64,000 nucleotides of DNA from Streptomyces subrutilus (GCF_008704535.1 NZ_CP023701.1:1488001-1552000), one strand, 5' to 3'; positions 42,378 to 50,803 are shown, numbered from the stretch's first letter. Made by a program: numbers and translations. Notes: generated by a model from the letters alone, not told the origin.

Positions 42378-44342
42378 CTAGTCCCGTCCCCCCGACGCCC
42401 CGTCGAGCGCGGTGATCCGGGCCCCGCTCGCGAGCCGGGCGGTGAGGGTCACCGGGGCGCCCGCCTCCGCGGCGGGCGCGGCCAGGCTGCGGCCGGCGGC
42501 CTCCGCGCGGACCGCGCCGGCCGCGCTGATGGCGGCGACCTCCCGGCTCCCGGCGGCCAGCAGGTACCAGCGGCCGGCGGGCGAGCGCCACCGGGTGCCC
42601 GCCAGCAGGTGCTGCCCGAAGCGTCCGCAGGCCGCCGTGGACCGGGCCCGCGCGACGTCCAGCGACGGGCCGGCCGGTGGCCGCAGCTGCACCAGTACGT
42701 CGCCGGGACCGGCCCAGCCGGAGGCCCGGGTGCAGGACCACACGGCGCGGCCGGCGCCCTCGGGGAGCTGGGAGTCGGCGAAGTCCCATACGTTGACGGC
42801 GCGTACGGCGCCCCCGCCCAGCTCGCGCAGCCGGCACGCGGCCGGCACCCAGGCGGCGCGCGCGGCCGGCCCGGTGACCTCGCGCGGCTGCCGCGCGGGG
42901 ACGGCGCCCGGTCCGTCGGGCAGCGGGGTGTAGGTCAGGTGGACGGGGGACAGCGCGCCCAGGTCGGCGAGGACGAAGGCGTGCTTCTCGACGATCCGGG
43001 CCGAGGAGGTGAGTTCGAGGACCGGCCAGGAGCCGCAGGCCCCGTCGGAGGGGGGCACCGCGACCGGCGCCGTGACCCCGTCGGCCGCCACGGCCAGCGG
43101 TGCGGCGCCGTCCCCGGCCCGGAGCAGGTCGCGGGTACCGGCCCGGTCGACCCACGGGGCGAGCAGGTAGCGGGCGGCTCCCCCCGCGGTGTTGCGGACG
43201 ACGGTGAGCGCGGCGGCGGTGGTCACCCCGGCGTCGTCGGTACGGGCGAAGGCGAGCTCCCGTGCGCGCGGCCCGTCGGCGGCTTCGGCGTAGCGGACCA
43301 CGCGGTCCCCGTCGAGCAGCAGCACGACGGCCCGGCCCTCGCTGTCCCCGGCGTACAGCAGGTGCGGCGGCCGGGCCGGCGGGTCGGTCGCGGTGCCGGG
43401 CGCGGCGACGACGGGGACCCCGCCCGGCCGGGCCGCCCAGGTGCCCAGCGCCCGCGCCAGCAGGGCCCGGTCGGCGGTGCGCGCGCCGCGGGCCGGCCAG
43501 GCGGTGAAGTCCACGCGGGCGGTGTCGGCCCAGGCCTCGGCCGGGACCCGGACCAGCCGTGCGGGGTCGAGGGCCCCGGCGGCCACGGGTCCGGCGGCGG
43601 GGGTGACCTCGGGCCGGGGCGGCGGGGCATCGGCGAGCACCACCCCGGTGACGAGCGCGACGACGGCCGCCGCGCCCCACCCGGCCCGGACCCGGCGGCG
43701 GCGCCGGAGCAGGTCGGTGGGGCGGGTGCTGACCACGCTGGCGTCGAACTCCGGGTGGCGCAGGGCGGCCGGCAGGGCTTCGTCGACGGGCAGGGCGAGG
43801 GCTTCGCGGACCCCGTCGGCCGGGTCGGCGACGCCGGCCGCGCCGAGGAGTCGGACCACCGCCTCCTCGGGCAGCCCGTCCATGCGGTGGAGGACGAAGG
43901 CGGCCCGGACCGGCCCCGGCGCCCCGGTCAGGACCCGGGCGGCCTCGTCGATGCCGCCGGCCGGGGGCCACAGCCGCAGCCCCCAGACGAACGGCGGGAC
44001 CGGCGGCCAGCCGGCCCGCGCCAGGGCCGCGCGCACCCGTCCGGCCGGGGCGAGGGCGGCGCGCAGCACCCGGACGCGCACCTCGGAGAGCGGGCCGGGG
44101 CCGTCGGGCCCCCCGACGGCACCGGGTGCGGGCCCGCCGGGGCCGGGCCCGCCTATGCTGCGCCCTATGCCCCGGGGCAGGGCCCGCTGCACCGCCCGGT
44201 GGGCCAGCAGTACGCGTGCGTGACGCCCGAAGGAGTCGGGGAGGGTGACGTACGCCAGCCGTACCAGTTGGGGGTACTGCTCGACGAGGACCGCCTCGGC
44301 CTGTTCGACTGCCGTGGAGCCGAATCGCTGCGATGTGCTCAC
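42378..44342 (-). CDS. Single-pass membrane protein with sigma-region-like N-terminus
   Basis: The GTG at 44340-44342 gives 654 aa. The N-terminal 200 residues are cytoplasmic and recall a degenerate sigma-70 layout (AEAVLVEQYPQLVRLAYVTL, LLAHRAVQRALPRG, then FVLHRMDGLPEEAVVRLLGA, a region-4-like sequence). Arg-rich RRRRRVRAG leads into one membrane segment (GWGAAAVVALVTGVVLADA, about 221-239). The remaining 400 residues are probably extracytoplasmic, with a few Cys. It diverges from a sigma-like factor gene with 234 bases between the starts. It may be a sensor or anti-sigma-like partner; this is inferred from layout. Confidence 0.65.
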   Translation of the reverse strand: MSTSQRFGSTAVEQAEAVLVEQYPQLVRLAYVTLPDSFGRHARVLLAHRAVQRALPRGIGRSIGGPGPGGPAPGAVGGPDGPGPLSEVRVRVLRAALAPAGRVRAALARAGWPPVPPFVWGLRLWPPAGGIDEAARVLTGAPGPVRAAFVLHRMDGLPEEAVVRLLGAAGVADPADGVREALALPVDEALPAALRHPEFDASVVSTRPTDLLRRRRRVRAGWGAAAVVALVTGVVLADAPPPRPEVTPAAGPVAAGALDPARLVRVPAEAWADTARVDFTAWPARGARTADRALLARALGTWAARPGGVPVVAAPGTATDPPARPPHLLYAGDSEGRAVVLLLDGDRVVRYAEAADGPRARELAFARTDDAGVTTAAALTVVRNTAGGAARYLLAPWVDRAGTRDLLRAGDGAAPLAVAADGVTAPVAVPPSDGACGSWPVLELTSSARIVEKHAFVLADLGALSPVHLTYTPLPDGPGAVPARQPREVTGPAARAAWVPAACRLRELGGGAVRAVNVWDFADSQLPEGAGRAVWSCTRASGWAGPGDVLVQLRPPAGPSLDVARARSTAACGRFGQHLLAGTRWRSPAGRWYLLAAGSREVAAISAAGAVRAEAAGRSLAAPAAEAGAPVTLTARLASGARITALDGASGGRD

Positions 44343-44576
44343 GCTCAGACAAACGAGTGAATCTTGGGATGGTCACATCCAGTGCACCGCGCGTCGGCTC
44401 CCCACGGGGTCCGTTCCGGCTCCGGCATATGCATCCGCGCTGGTTGAGCGAGTGGCCGATCGACATCGATCATCTACTGATCATCACCGAACGTAATATT
44501 TCCATGTTTCTTCTCTGCGCCCTGCTCGTGCGCCCGCGCTGGTTCTCTGGGAGCGGCACAGGGAGGGGGCGGAGCG

Positions 44577-45179
44577 GTGAGCGAAGGCGGACCGGAGGAA
44601 TCCGGCGGGGCGGTGGGGCTGCCCAGCAGGCACCGGCGACCGACTCCCATGAGCCAGTGGGGTCCGACGGCGCGCCTGTCGTACTGGGCCTTCCACGCCG
44701 ACCGGCGGCCCGCGTACATGCGCTTCGCCTACCTGCACCTGGGCTCCGACCGGGGCGCGGAACAGGCGGTGGACGCCGCCTTCGACACCATCATGGGCGA
44801 ATGGCTCCGGATGCTGCACATGGACCGGCTGGACGCCTACGCCTGGACCGTGCTCAAGCGCTGCATAGTCGACCGCCAGCACCCCCGCGACCCCTGGCGG
44901 CACCGCCCCGAGCCGATGGACACCAGCGCCTTCGAGGCCGCCCTCCGGGAGGCCCGGGCCGACCGGTACGAGGTGCTGACCGACACCATCCGCTTCTACT
45001 CCGCCGTCTCCCGACTGGTGGAGCGGCAGCGCGACGCCGTCCTCCTGCGCTACGGCCTGCGGTGCACCCCCGGCGAGGCCGCCGCCGTGATGGGCGTCGA
45101 CGAGGCCACGGTCCGCTCCCACCTCGGCCAGGCCCACCGCCGGCTCGCCCGGCTGCTCGACACGTCCGCCGGGTCATGA
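44577..45179 (+). CDS. ECF-type RNA polymerase sigma factor
   Basis: A GTG at 44577 behind a GGAGGGGGCGGAG-like site gives 200 aa. Region 2 is seen at about 40-100 (YMRFAYLHLGSDRGAEQAVD, DRLDAYAWTVLKRCIVDRQ). Region 4 is seen at 145-195: SRLVERQRDAVLLRYGLRCT and GEAAAVMGVDEATVRSHLGQ. Size and order fit an ECF sigma factor. Its TGA overlaps the ATG of the IclR-like fusion gene, so both are made together. It diverges from the sigma-like membrane protein. Confidence 0.8.
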   Translation: MSEGGPEESGGAVGLPSRHRRPTPMSQWGPTARLSYWAFHADRRPAYMRFAYLHLGSDRGAEQAVDAAFDTIMGEWLRMLHMDRLDAYAWTVLKRCIVDRQHPRDPWRHRPEPMDTSAFEAALREARADRYEVLTDTIRFYSAVSRLVERQRDAVLLRYGLRCTPGEAAAVMGVDEATVRSHLGQAHRRLARLLDTSAGS

Positions 45180-47026
45180 GGCCCTTCGAACGGCGCGAGC
45201 GGCCGGAGGACGCCCCCCTCCCCCGCTCCCTGGCCGAACTCCTCGCCCGCGCGGGCGTCCGCGACCGCTACCCGCACTACGACCTCGGCGCGGCCGAGGC
45301 CCGGCTGCTGCGCGCCACCCCCCGCCCGCCCGCCGGGCACCGCGCCCGGCGCCGTCCGGACCACGGCTGGAGCGACCCGGCCCGGGACTGCCCGCTCGAC
45401 GCCGAGCAGGCCCGCCGCGACCTCAAGGCCGCCTGCCTGGCCGCCGTGTGCGCGCCGGGAGCCGGGGCCCGGCTCGACTCCTTCGCCGACGGCGGGCGCA
45501 CCGACCTGCCCGGCGCCGTCGTCTTCGGCTGCGTGCTCCACCTCTCGGGACTGCGCGAAGGGGCCCGCTTCTGGTGGCAGTTCGCCGCCGGCTCCGGCAG
45601 CGCGCGGACCTCGACCGCCGCGTACTGCCTCTTCCTCGACCACTCCCGGCGCGGCGAGCACCACGACGCCCGGTTCTGGGCCCGCGAGCTGGGCCGCCGC
45701 GGCTTCCGGCCGGGCGGCCGCCGGGACCTGCGCGAGGTACGGCTGTGCGCGCAGGCCGCCGTCCTGCGGTACGTCGACCAGCACGACGACCCCGACCTGG
45801 GGCCGGTGCCGCTGCCCCGGCCCGGGCTGTCGGCGGTGCTGGGCGGCTTCCGGCCGCCCGGGCCCGCCGTCGTACGGGTGGCCGCGCCGCGCCCGGCCCC
45901 CGGCGCGCTGCGCCACCCGGCGCTGACGGCCGCGGCCCGCGGGACGGTCGTCCAGGCCGGGACCGGAGCGGCCCTGGCGGAGGCCCGCCGCGCGCTGACC
46001 GTCGTCACGCTCCTGGACCGGTACCCGCTCGGGGTCCGAACGGCCCGGCTCGCCCGGCGGTCGGGGCTGTCCGAGGCGGAGCTCGACCGGGTGCTGTCGA
46101 TGCTGTGCGAGGAGGGGTACGCGTGCCGGCCCGGCGCCGGGGTGTACGCCCGCGGCCCCGCCCTGGACCGGCTCGCCGCCCCGGGCGGCCTGGCGGCCCA
46201 ACTGCAGGGCACCCTGGCCCTGGCCCGCGACGGCGCGGGGGCCGCGGTCTACCTGGGCAGGTACGCCGAGGGCGAGGTCCGGATCACCCAGACGGCGGCC
46301 GGACCCGGGGCCCCGGCCGTCCGGGAGTGGGTCGACTTCCGCGACGCCGCCCACGCCAGCGCGGTCGGCAAGTGCCTGCTGGCCCAGCTCGACCACGACC
46401 GGCGCGCCGACCACGTGGCCCGGCACCGCCCGGCCCGGCTCACCGCGCGGACCATCACCGACAGCCGGACCCTGTTCACGTCCCTGGACGCGGTGGCTCC
46501 GGGCGCGCCCGTCTTCGACCTGCGGGAGTACTCGTCCCGCGTCGTCTGCGCGGCGGTCCCGATCACTGCGGGCGGCGCGGCCGGAACCCTCGCGCTGTCC
46601 CTGCCCGCACCCCGCGCCCACCGGCTGCGGGCCGCCACGGAGGCACTGCGCCGCACGGCGGTCCCGGTCCTCCTCGCCCTGCTCCTGTCGGGCGCGATCC
46701 CGCCCGACGCCCAGGCCGCCCCGGACGCCCCCCACGCACGGCGCCCCGTCACCGCGCCGCCCCCGGCCGGCCCGCCTCCGACGCGCACCCCGGCCACCGC
46801 GGAGACCCTCCGCCACCTCCGGCGCCTCTTCCGCACCCAGCTGACCGGCACGACGGCCGCACCCACCGGCCCCCACCTGGTCACCGACACCACGGCGGCG
46901 GCCGCGTACCTCTTCGCCGCCGCCCCGCCGACGGACGAGCCCCGCCTGTGCCTCCCCCAGACCTACACCCCGCTCACCCAGGGCGCCCTCACCACCCCGA
47001 ACGGCCTGGTGGTCCTGCACCCCTGA
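45176..47026 (+). CDS. Large protein with IclR-like HTH and effector domain
   Basis: The ATG at 45176 overlaps the sigma gene's TGA, giving 616 aa. Residues 1-230 form a unique N-terminal region (FWWQFAAGSGSARTSTAAY, EHHDARFWARELGRRGF). Residues 275-325 form an IclR-type winged helix (LARRSGLSEAELDRVLSML). Residues 340-505 resemble an IclR effector domain, with the hallmark DAAHASAVGKCLLAQL. A Pro/Ala-rich tail of about 110 residues follows. IclR proteins are usually about 260 aa, so this is more than twice that size. Coupling to a sigma factor suggests a joint switch; its targets are unknown. Confidence 0.72.
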   Translation: MRPFERRERPEDAPLPRSLAELLARAGVRDRYPHYDLGAAEARLLRATPRPPAGHRARRRPDHGWSDPARDCPLDAEQARRDLKAACLAAVCAPGAGARLDSFADGGRTDLPGAVVFGCVLHLSGLREGARFWWQFAAGSGSARTSTAAYCLFLDHSRRGEHHDARFWARELGRRGFRPGGRRDLREVRLCAQAAVLRYVDQHDDPDLGPVPLPRPGLSAVLGGFRPPGPAVVRVAAPRPAPGALRHPALTAAARGTVVQAGTGAALAEARRALTVVTLLDRYPLGVRTARLARRSGLSEAELDRVLSMLCEEGYACRPGAGVYARGPALDRLAAPGGLAAQLQGTLALARDGAGAAVYLGRYAEGEVRITQTAAGPGAPAVREWVDFRDAAHASAVGKCLLAQLDHDRRADHVARHRPARLTARTITDSRTLFTSLDAVAPGAPVFDLREYSSRVVCAAVPITAGGAAGTLALSLPAPRAHRLRAATEALRRTAVPVLLALLLSGAIPPDAQAAPDAPHARRPVTAPPPAGPPPTRTPATAETLRHLRRLFRTQLTGTTAAPTGPHLVTDTTAAAAYLFAAAPPTDEPRLCLPQTYTPLTQGALTTPNGLVVLHP

Positions 47027-47403
47027 GGGACCCCAGGGCATCCGAACCGCCCCGGAACGCAAAAGAACCCCACCGAAGTGGGGTTCCTGCTGGTGTCCGA
47101 GGGGGGACTTGAACCCTCCACTCGGGCACCAGCCTTCTTACGTCCTGACCTGGGGAAACATGCCCTGTGAGGCCACTTCTTGACGGCTGGGGTTGGTCAT
47201 GCGTCCCATGCGTTTCGGACCGTTCCGGACCGCTGTTGGTCATGCGTTGGTCACGTGGCCAACCCCAATATCCTGGCCGACGCGATCCGGCCTACCCGCA
47301 CAGTTTCCTGTTCCCTCAACTGTGATCACTTGACCCTCCTGCCGCGGGGCCGGGAGCATCGAACGGGACACCACCGAAGACCTCACAACAGCAGGGGGAC
47401 GGC
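47027..47403. promoter_or_regulatory. Left end of the integrated element, non-coding
   Basis: No gene is seen in these 377 bases. They hold a terminator-like hairpin AACCCCAC...GTGGGGTT (47067-47085), the left att core, and three directly repeated decamers GTTGGTCATG or GTTGGTCACG at 47192, 47235 and 47246 (plus strand), which are candidate arm-type recombinase sites. Confidence 0.6.
47075..47116. repeat. Left attachment core (displaced 3' end of tRNA-Leu)
   Basis: These 42 bases are identical to 50804-50845. They contain the last 26 bases of the tRNA-Leu gene (3' T-arm half, acceptor strand and CCA, minus strand) plus 16 bases downstream. Beyond the core the match to the tRNA is lost, so this is not a functional tRNA. 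It marks the far boundary of the inserted DNA. Confidence 0.85.
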
Positions 47404-47610
47404 ATGGCAGTCACACGGCTGGTAGGAGAGTGCGAGAAGGGCACGTGCGCAACGCTGTACCGCGTCGACGGCACGGTGGACCTCCTGGTGCAGGGCTACG
47501 ACACGACGGACGCTGAGACGGCTGGTCTGGACGTTCCGGCCGGTGAGACCGTGGTCCGCATCCCCGCAGAGATCATCGAGAGGTACGCGCGTGAATATCT
47601 CGCCCGCTGA
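47404..47610 (+). CDS. Small element-borne protein (68 aa)
   Basis: The ATG at 47404 follows AGCAGGGGGAC. The protein starts MAVTRLVGECEKGTCATLYR, with a CX5C pair, and continues as a small beta-rich domain ending in a helix (IPAEIIERYAREYLAR). I do not recognise a family. It is the first gene of the element and overlaps the DUF6879 gene by 20 bases in another frame, so it is the head of a coupled operon. Confidence 0.65.
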   Translation: MAVTRLVGECEKGTCATLYRVDGTVDLLVQGYDTTDAETAGLDVPAGETVVRIPAEIIERYAREYLAR

Positions 47611-48112
47611 GTTCGAGAAACTGTTCTCCACCTTCCGCCGAGAAGCCTTCCGGCTGGAAACCCTGGACGACTACAGCGGATCATCAGACGCGGAGATGAT
47701 CCGCGCATTTCTGGCCGGTGAGCCTCAGCCGGACAACTACAACCAGGAATGGTCCGACGAAGTACGCGAGAACATTGACGCGGGAAAGCGCATGTACCGC
47801 GTCCACATTATTTCGCGGCCCATGACGGACTATCTTCGGTTCGAACTTGGATGGGGATACCAGAAGAACGCCAAGGCTGGTGAGGAGTTCTTCATCCTGG
47901 ACACCACGAACCAGCCGAACCCGCTCGAAGGTGTTCCGGACTTCTGGATGTTCGATGAATCATCCGTCGTCTCCATGAACTATGCCGAGGGCGGCAAATT
48001 CCTCGGCGCGGAATCCCACATCAGTCCTGCTGAATGGTTGGAACGGCGAGACGTGGCCCTGAGCCGGGCTGTGCCTTTTGCTGACTGGTGGGAGCAGTAC
48101 GGGGAAGTGTGA
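47591..48112 (+). CDS. DUF6879 family protein
   Basis: The GTG at 47591 lies inside the last codons of the previous gene and gives 173 aa. It has the DUF6879 pattern: FEKLFSTFRREAFRLETLDD at the start, a middle with RMYRVHIISRPMTDYLRFEL, then DFWMFDESSVVSMNYAEGG, and VPFADWWEQY near the end. Genes of this family sit beside XRE-DUF5753 regulators in many actinomycetes, as here; the GTG of that regulator overlaps its stop (GTGTGA). The function is unknown; this pairing suggests a two-protein module. Base composition is lower in GC than the flanks. Confidence 0.85.
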   Translation: MNISPAEFEKLFSTFRREAFRLETLDDYSGSSDAEMIRAFLAGEPQPDNYNQEWSDEVRENIDAGKRMYRVHIISRPMTDYLRFELGWGYQKNAKAGEEFFILDTTNQPNPLEGVPDFWMFDESSVVSMNYAEGGKFLGAESHISPAEWLERRDVALSRAVPFADWWEQYGEV

Positions 48113-48939
48113 ACGGAACAGACCTGGGCAGAGCGCTGCGGGAATTGCGAGTAGCCAGCGGAAAGCAGGCGAAAGTGGTGGCCCGCAGCGCTGCCATGTC
48201 CCCAAGCAAACTGAGCAAGATTGAGAACGGGGCGCTAGCTCCGAGCGTCCTCGATGTAGAGCGTGTTCTGACAGCCTTGGAAATTTCCAAGGAGATGAAG
48301 GAGCAGCTAACCGAGGTGGCCCGGCAGGTGGCCACCGAGGCCACAGCGTGGCGCATCTATCGGCGCATCGGCCTGTACAAGCATCAGGAAGAGATCCAGG
48401 CAATAGAGGCTCAGACAACCCTACTCAGGGTGTTTCAGCCCTCCTGCATCCCCGGGCTGCTTCAGACTCCCGAATATGTGCGGGGAGTTCAGCAAGGCTC
48501 GGAACTTACTGACGATGCCCTTGAGAAGATGATCGGGGCGCGTCTGCGCCGTCAGGAAGTCCTGTACGACCGATCCCGCACATTCGAATTCCTGATCACG
48601 GAATCGGCCATCAGGTGGAAGCTGATCCCGGCCCCGATGATGGCTGCGCAAATGGACAAGCTCATCACCATGTCTCGGATGTCAAACATTCGGATTGGGA
48701 TTGTTCCCCTCTCTGCCGCCATGCCTGGACTTCCCACATCCTCGTTCGTCCTATTCGACTGCCGGCTCGTGATTGTGGAAATCCCGCACGCTGAAATCAC
48801 CACCAGTGAGATGCGGGATATCGAGCTATACGTGGAAAAGTTCCAGATGTTCGACCGTGTCGCCCTTTCAGGTGAAGACATGTGGGACCTCGTCGCAGGC
48901 ATCCGAGACGACTTCTTGAGGGAACAAGAAACCGCCTAG
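48109..48939 (+). CDS. XRE regulator with DUF5753 domain
   Basis: The GTG at 48109 overlaps the DUF6879 stop and gives 276 aa. The HTH is residues 5-60 (LGRALRELRVASGKQAKVVA, AAMSPSKLSKIENGALAPSV). The rest is DUF5753, with RVFQPSCIPGLLQTPEYVRG, ARLRRQEVLYDR and MSNIRIGIVPLSAAMPGLP. Such regulators are abundant in Streptomyces and are tied to development and to small partner proteins (DUF397 or DUF6879). It may control this element or host genes. GC content is visibly lower than in the flanking genes, which supports transfer. Confidence 0.9.
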   Translation: MNGTDLGRALRELRVASGKQAKVVARSAAMSPSKLSKIENGALAPSVLDVERVLTALEISKEMKEQLTEVARQVATEATAWRIYRRIGLYKHQEEIQAIEAQTTLLRVFQPSCIPGLLQTPEYVRGVQQGSELTDDALEKMIGARLRRQEVLYDRSRTFEFLITESAIRWKLIPAPMMAAQMDKLITMSRMSNIRIGIVPLSAAMPGLPTSSFVLFDCRLVIVEIPHAEITTSEMRDIELYVEKFQMFDRVALSGEDMWDLVAGIRDDFLREQETA

Positions 48940-49004
48940 TATCAAGCCTTTCGCTCGTACACCATTAGCGCCGATACACGGGAGCGGCAGCGAAGGGGTG
49001 CGGC

Positions 49005-49217
49005 ATGGCGAGGGCGGAGAAGGAAGAGATTCCAGAGTTCGACCGGGACGTGTGGGAGTACCTGACCTATGCCCCGGGACGGACGTGCTCCGCGTGCTCG
49101 CGCAAGGTCAAGCCTTTGGAGCCTGTACGCCGACGCGTCGAGGACCGCACGTCCGGCGCACCCGTCATCGTCTACCGGCACAACAAGTGCCCCAGCGCTC
49201 GGGCTGTGGCCGCCTGA
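49005..49217 (+). CDS. Small Cys-containing element protein (70 aa)
   Basis: The ATG at 49005 follows GAAGGGG. The 70-aa product has an acidic N-terminus (EKEEIPEFDRDVWEYLTYAP), a CSAC pair in GRTCSACSRKVK, and a late HNKCPSA. These Cys and His residues could form one zinc site. No family is recognised. A 66-base gap separates it from the XRE gene, so it probably belongs to the same plus-strand run. Confidence 0.6.
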   Translation: MARAEKEEIPEFDRDVWEYLTYAPGRTCSACSRKVKPLEPVRRRVEDRTSGAPVIVYRHNKCPSARAVAA

Positions 49218-49254
49218 TGCAAGCACGGCGGGATGGCCTCTATGACCTCGGGCC

Positions 49255-49455
49255 GTGACGCCTGGACCCGACCCGGCAGGCACAGGCACGCACCTGGTCC
49301 CGGGCGTGACCTACTGCGGCACCTGCGTCGGGCACCGAACGGTCTGGTGTGACTACTGCCGCGGGTTCGACTACGAGGCGTGCCACATGTGCAAGCTCGG
49401 CCGCCGAAGGTGCCCTGACTGCGCCGGAGGGGACGCCCAGCGAATCCGCTGGTGA
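49255..49455 (+). CDS. Small DnaJ-like zinc-finger protein (66 aa)
   Basis: The GTG at 49255 gives 66 aa. Four CX2C pairs are seen: CGTC, CDYC, CHMC and CPDC, the pattern of a DnaJ-type cysteine-rich domain with two zinc sites. No J domain or other part is present. It ends in AGGDAQRIRW. It may assist folding or bind a protein partner. The ribosome site is weak, so the start is uncertain. Confidence 0.6.
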   Translation: MTPGPDPAGTGTHLVPGVTYCGTCVGHRTVWCDYCRGFDYEACHMCKLGRRRCPDCAGGDAQRIRW

Positions 49456-49485
49456 CGTCGACCGCAAGCGAGAGGAGGTGCAGCG

Positions 49486-49554
49486 ATGACCGACCCCGGA
49501 GAGAAGACCGGAGGTTCCGGCGGGGACCCGTTCCCGCCCCCGCCCGCTGCTTGA
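49486..49554 (+). CDS. 22-residue peptide ORF with a strong ribosome site
   Basis: AGAGGAGGTG lies just before the ATG at 49486, one of the best ribosome sites in the window. The peptide has a Gly-rich middle (EKTGGSGGDPF) and a PPPPAA end. It is followed 19 bases later by the next ORF. It may be a true small peptide or a translation relay. It is too short to assign. Confidence 0.4.
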   Translation: MTDPGEKTGGSGGDPFPPPPAA

Positions 49555-49573
49555 ACCGAGAGGAGCACCACCT

Positions 49574-50014
49574 ATGACGACGATGCTCGAAGGCCCGGTC
49601 GCCTTACGGCACGGACGGGACCTCGTCAGTCCCGAGCTGTTCGAGAAGGTGCCCGCGTTCTGCGCGGAGGAGTACGGACACGAGCTGTCCACCGCCCGCC
49701 GGATCGTGGACCAGGCCCTTGCCTTCCTGAAGGTCATGGGGGATACCCGCGCGTTCGACATGACCCCGTCGGACGCCGTTGACCCCGGCTGGCACTCGTT
49801 CGTGCTCCACACGCAGGCCTACGCCGCGTGGTGCCAGGAGCAGTTCGGGTTCTTCCTGGGACACGAGCCCAAGGCCACGGTCCGCACGCGGCCCCTGATC
49901 GGCTCTGTGGTGGACCGGGTCCGGGCCGCCGGGTTCCACGTGGATGACCGGCTGTGGGGAGCGGCGAAGGAAGGCAACCCGCCCGCCTGCTGCGGCGACG
50001 GCGACGGCTGCTGA
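49574..50014 (+). CDS. Element protein related to glycine-rich-domain (GRDP-like) family
   Basis: The ATG at 49574 follows GAGAGGAG and gives 146 aa. It contains a helical core with AFCAEEYGHELSTARRIVDQ and the VDPGWHSFVLHTQAYAAWCQ stretch, which resembles the VDxxWHxFxLHT motif of GRDP-like proteins (recognised from memory). The C-terminus is CCGDGDGC, a cysteine cluster that may bind a metal or be modified. Its function is unknown. A hairpin follows at 50029. Confidence 0.6.
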   Translation: MTTMLEGPVALRHGRDLVSPELFEKVPAFCAEEYGHELSTARRIVDQALAFLKVMGDTRAFDMTPSDAVDPGWHSFVLHTQAYAAWCQEQFGFFLGHEPKATVRTRPLIGSVVDRVRAAGFHVDDRLWGAAKEGNPPACCGDGDGC

Positions 50015-50028
50015 TCCATCCGAGAGAT

Positions 50029-50061
50029 GAGCCCCGGCCGCGGCCAATGCGTCCGGGGCTC
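50029..50061 (+). terminator. Hairpin after the GRDP-like gene
   Basis: GAGCCCCGG (50029-50037) pairs with CCGGGGCTC (50053-50061) across a 15-base loop. It may end the upstream transcript before the last cargo gene. Confidence 0.55.
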
Positions 50062-50084
50062 ACCCACGAACAGAGGTATACCGC

Positions 50085-50507
50085 ATGCCAGTTGATGACA
50101 CTCTCTCAGGACAGAGCAGGGTCACGGTGTTCCGCATGTTCGGCACGGTCTTCGGCTACGCCACGCACTCCCTCGATGATCGGGGCATTGGCGAAGTGGC
50201 CGTGGTGGGCCCCCTGACTCCGGGAGTCGAGTGGGGGCGGCTGTGGCAGATGGCCCGGACGATGTGCCGTCCGAACACGGGCGACGACGAACACGCCCAC
50301 TGGATCATGGCGCAGGCGAACCGTGCGCTCACCTGCGGCAGCGACGTGGTTGTGAAGTTCGCTGCGGCTACGTGGAAGCTTCAGCGCGGCAAGCGCGCCA
50401 ACCTGGGCGGGTACTGCCACCGCGACCACCTGTGGACGGGAGCCATGACCGTGGAGGAGGTCACCCCGGAGCAGGTAGCCGCGTACACGCCGATCTACAC
50501 GGCATAG
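50085..50507 (+). CDS. Element-borne hypothetical protein (140 aa)
   Basis: The ATG at 50085 follows AGAGG and gives 140 aa. Fragments such as VFRMFGTVFGYATHSLDDRG, GRLWQMARTMCRPNTGDDEH and RANLGGYCHRDHLWTGAMTV show a mixed alpha/beta protein with few Cys. No domain is recognised. It is the last cargo gene. A hairpin-like sequence (GCCGC...AGGAC/GTCCT...GCGGC, 50509-50535) follows and may terminate it. Confidence 0.6.
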   Translation: MPVDDTLSGQSRVTVFRMFGTVFGYATHSLDDRGIGEVAVVGPLTPGVEWGRLWQMARTMCRPNTGDDEHAHWIMAQANRALTCGSDVVVKFAAATWKLQRGKRANLGGYCHRDHLWTGAMTVEEVTPEQVAAYTPIYTA

Positions 50508-50803
50508 AGCCGCGGTAGGACTTTGGTCCTGCGGCCGGCAGGCCGAAAGGCCTGGTTGATGGCAGGGATTGGCGTGCCAGAGAGTGATTCGATGATGGGG
50601 CGATGTGTGTGGACCCGTAGCCAACCTGAGCCGGGCTGCACGATTGCCCGGTACGGCCACAGCAGGAGGAACGGGGCGCGGCGACTGGCCGCGTCCAGCG
50701 CGGGCCGACTCGGCCTCGCCCACCCTGGTCTGAGACAGGGTCTCCGGGCTGTTGGTCACGTGGTTGGTCACGCCACAGCCCTGTAAGGCAAAAAACCCCA
50801 CAT
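50508..50803. other. Right end of the element, no gene supported
   Basis: A short open frame (50523-50786, plus) has no ribosome site or coding bias, so it is not called. The right arm repeats GTTGGTCACG are at 50751 and 50763, and a terminator-like CCCCACATGAAGTGGGG lies at 50797-50813 next to the att core. Confidence 0.5.

Noticed and set aside
44333..45175. N-terminal extension of the IclR-like protein
   Set aside because: That part is a shadow of the sigma factor gene; the ATG at 45176 with an ATGA overlap is better supported.
47090..47180. A second tRNA gene at the left att site
   Set aside because: Only the last 26 tRNA bases are present; no 5' acceptor strand, D-arm or anticodon arm can be found.
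50523..50786. An 87-codon plus-strand frame at the right end of the element, considered as an integrase remnant
   Set aside because: It has no ribosome site, no coding bias and no tyrosine- or serine-recombinase motif.
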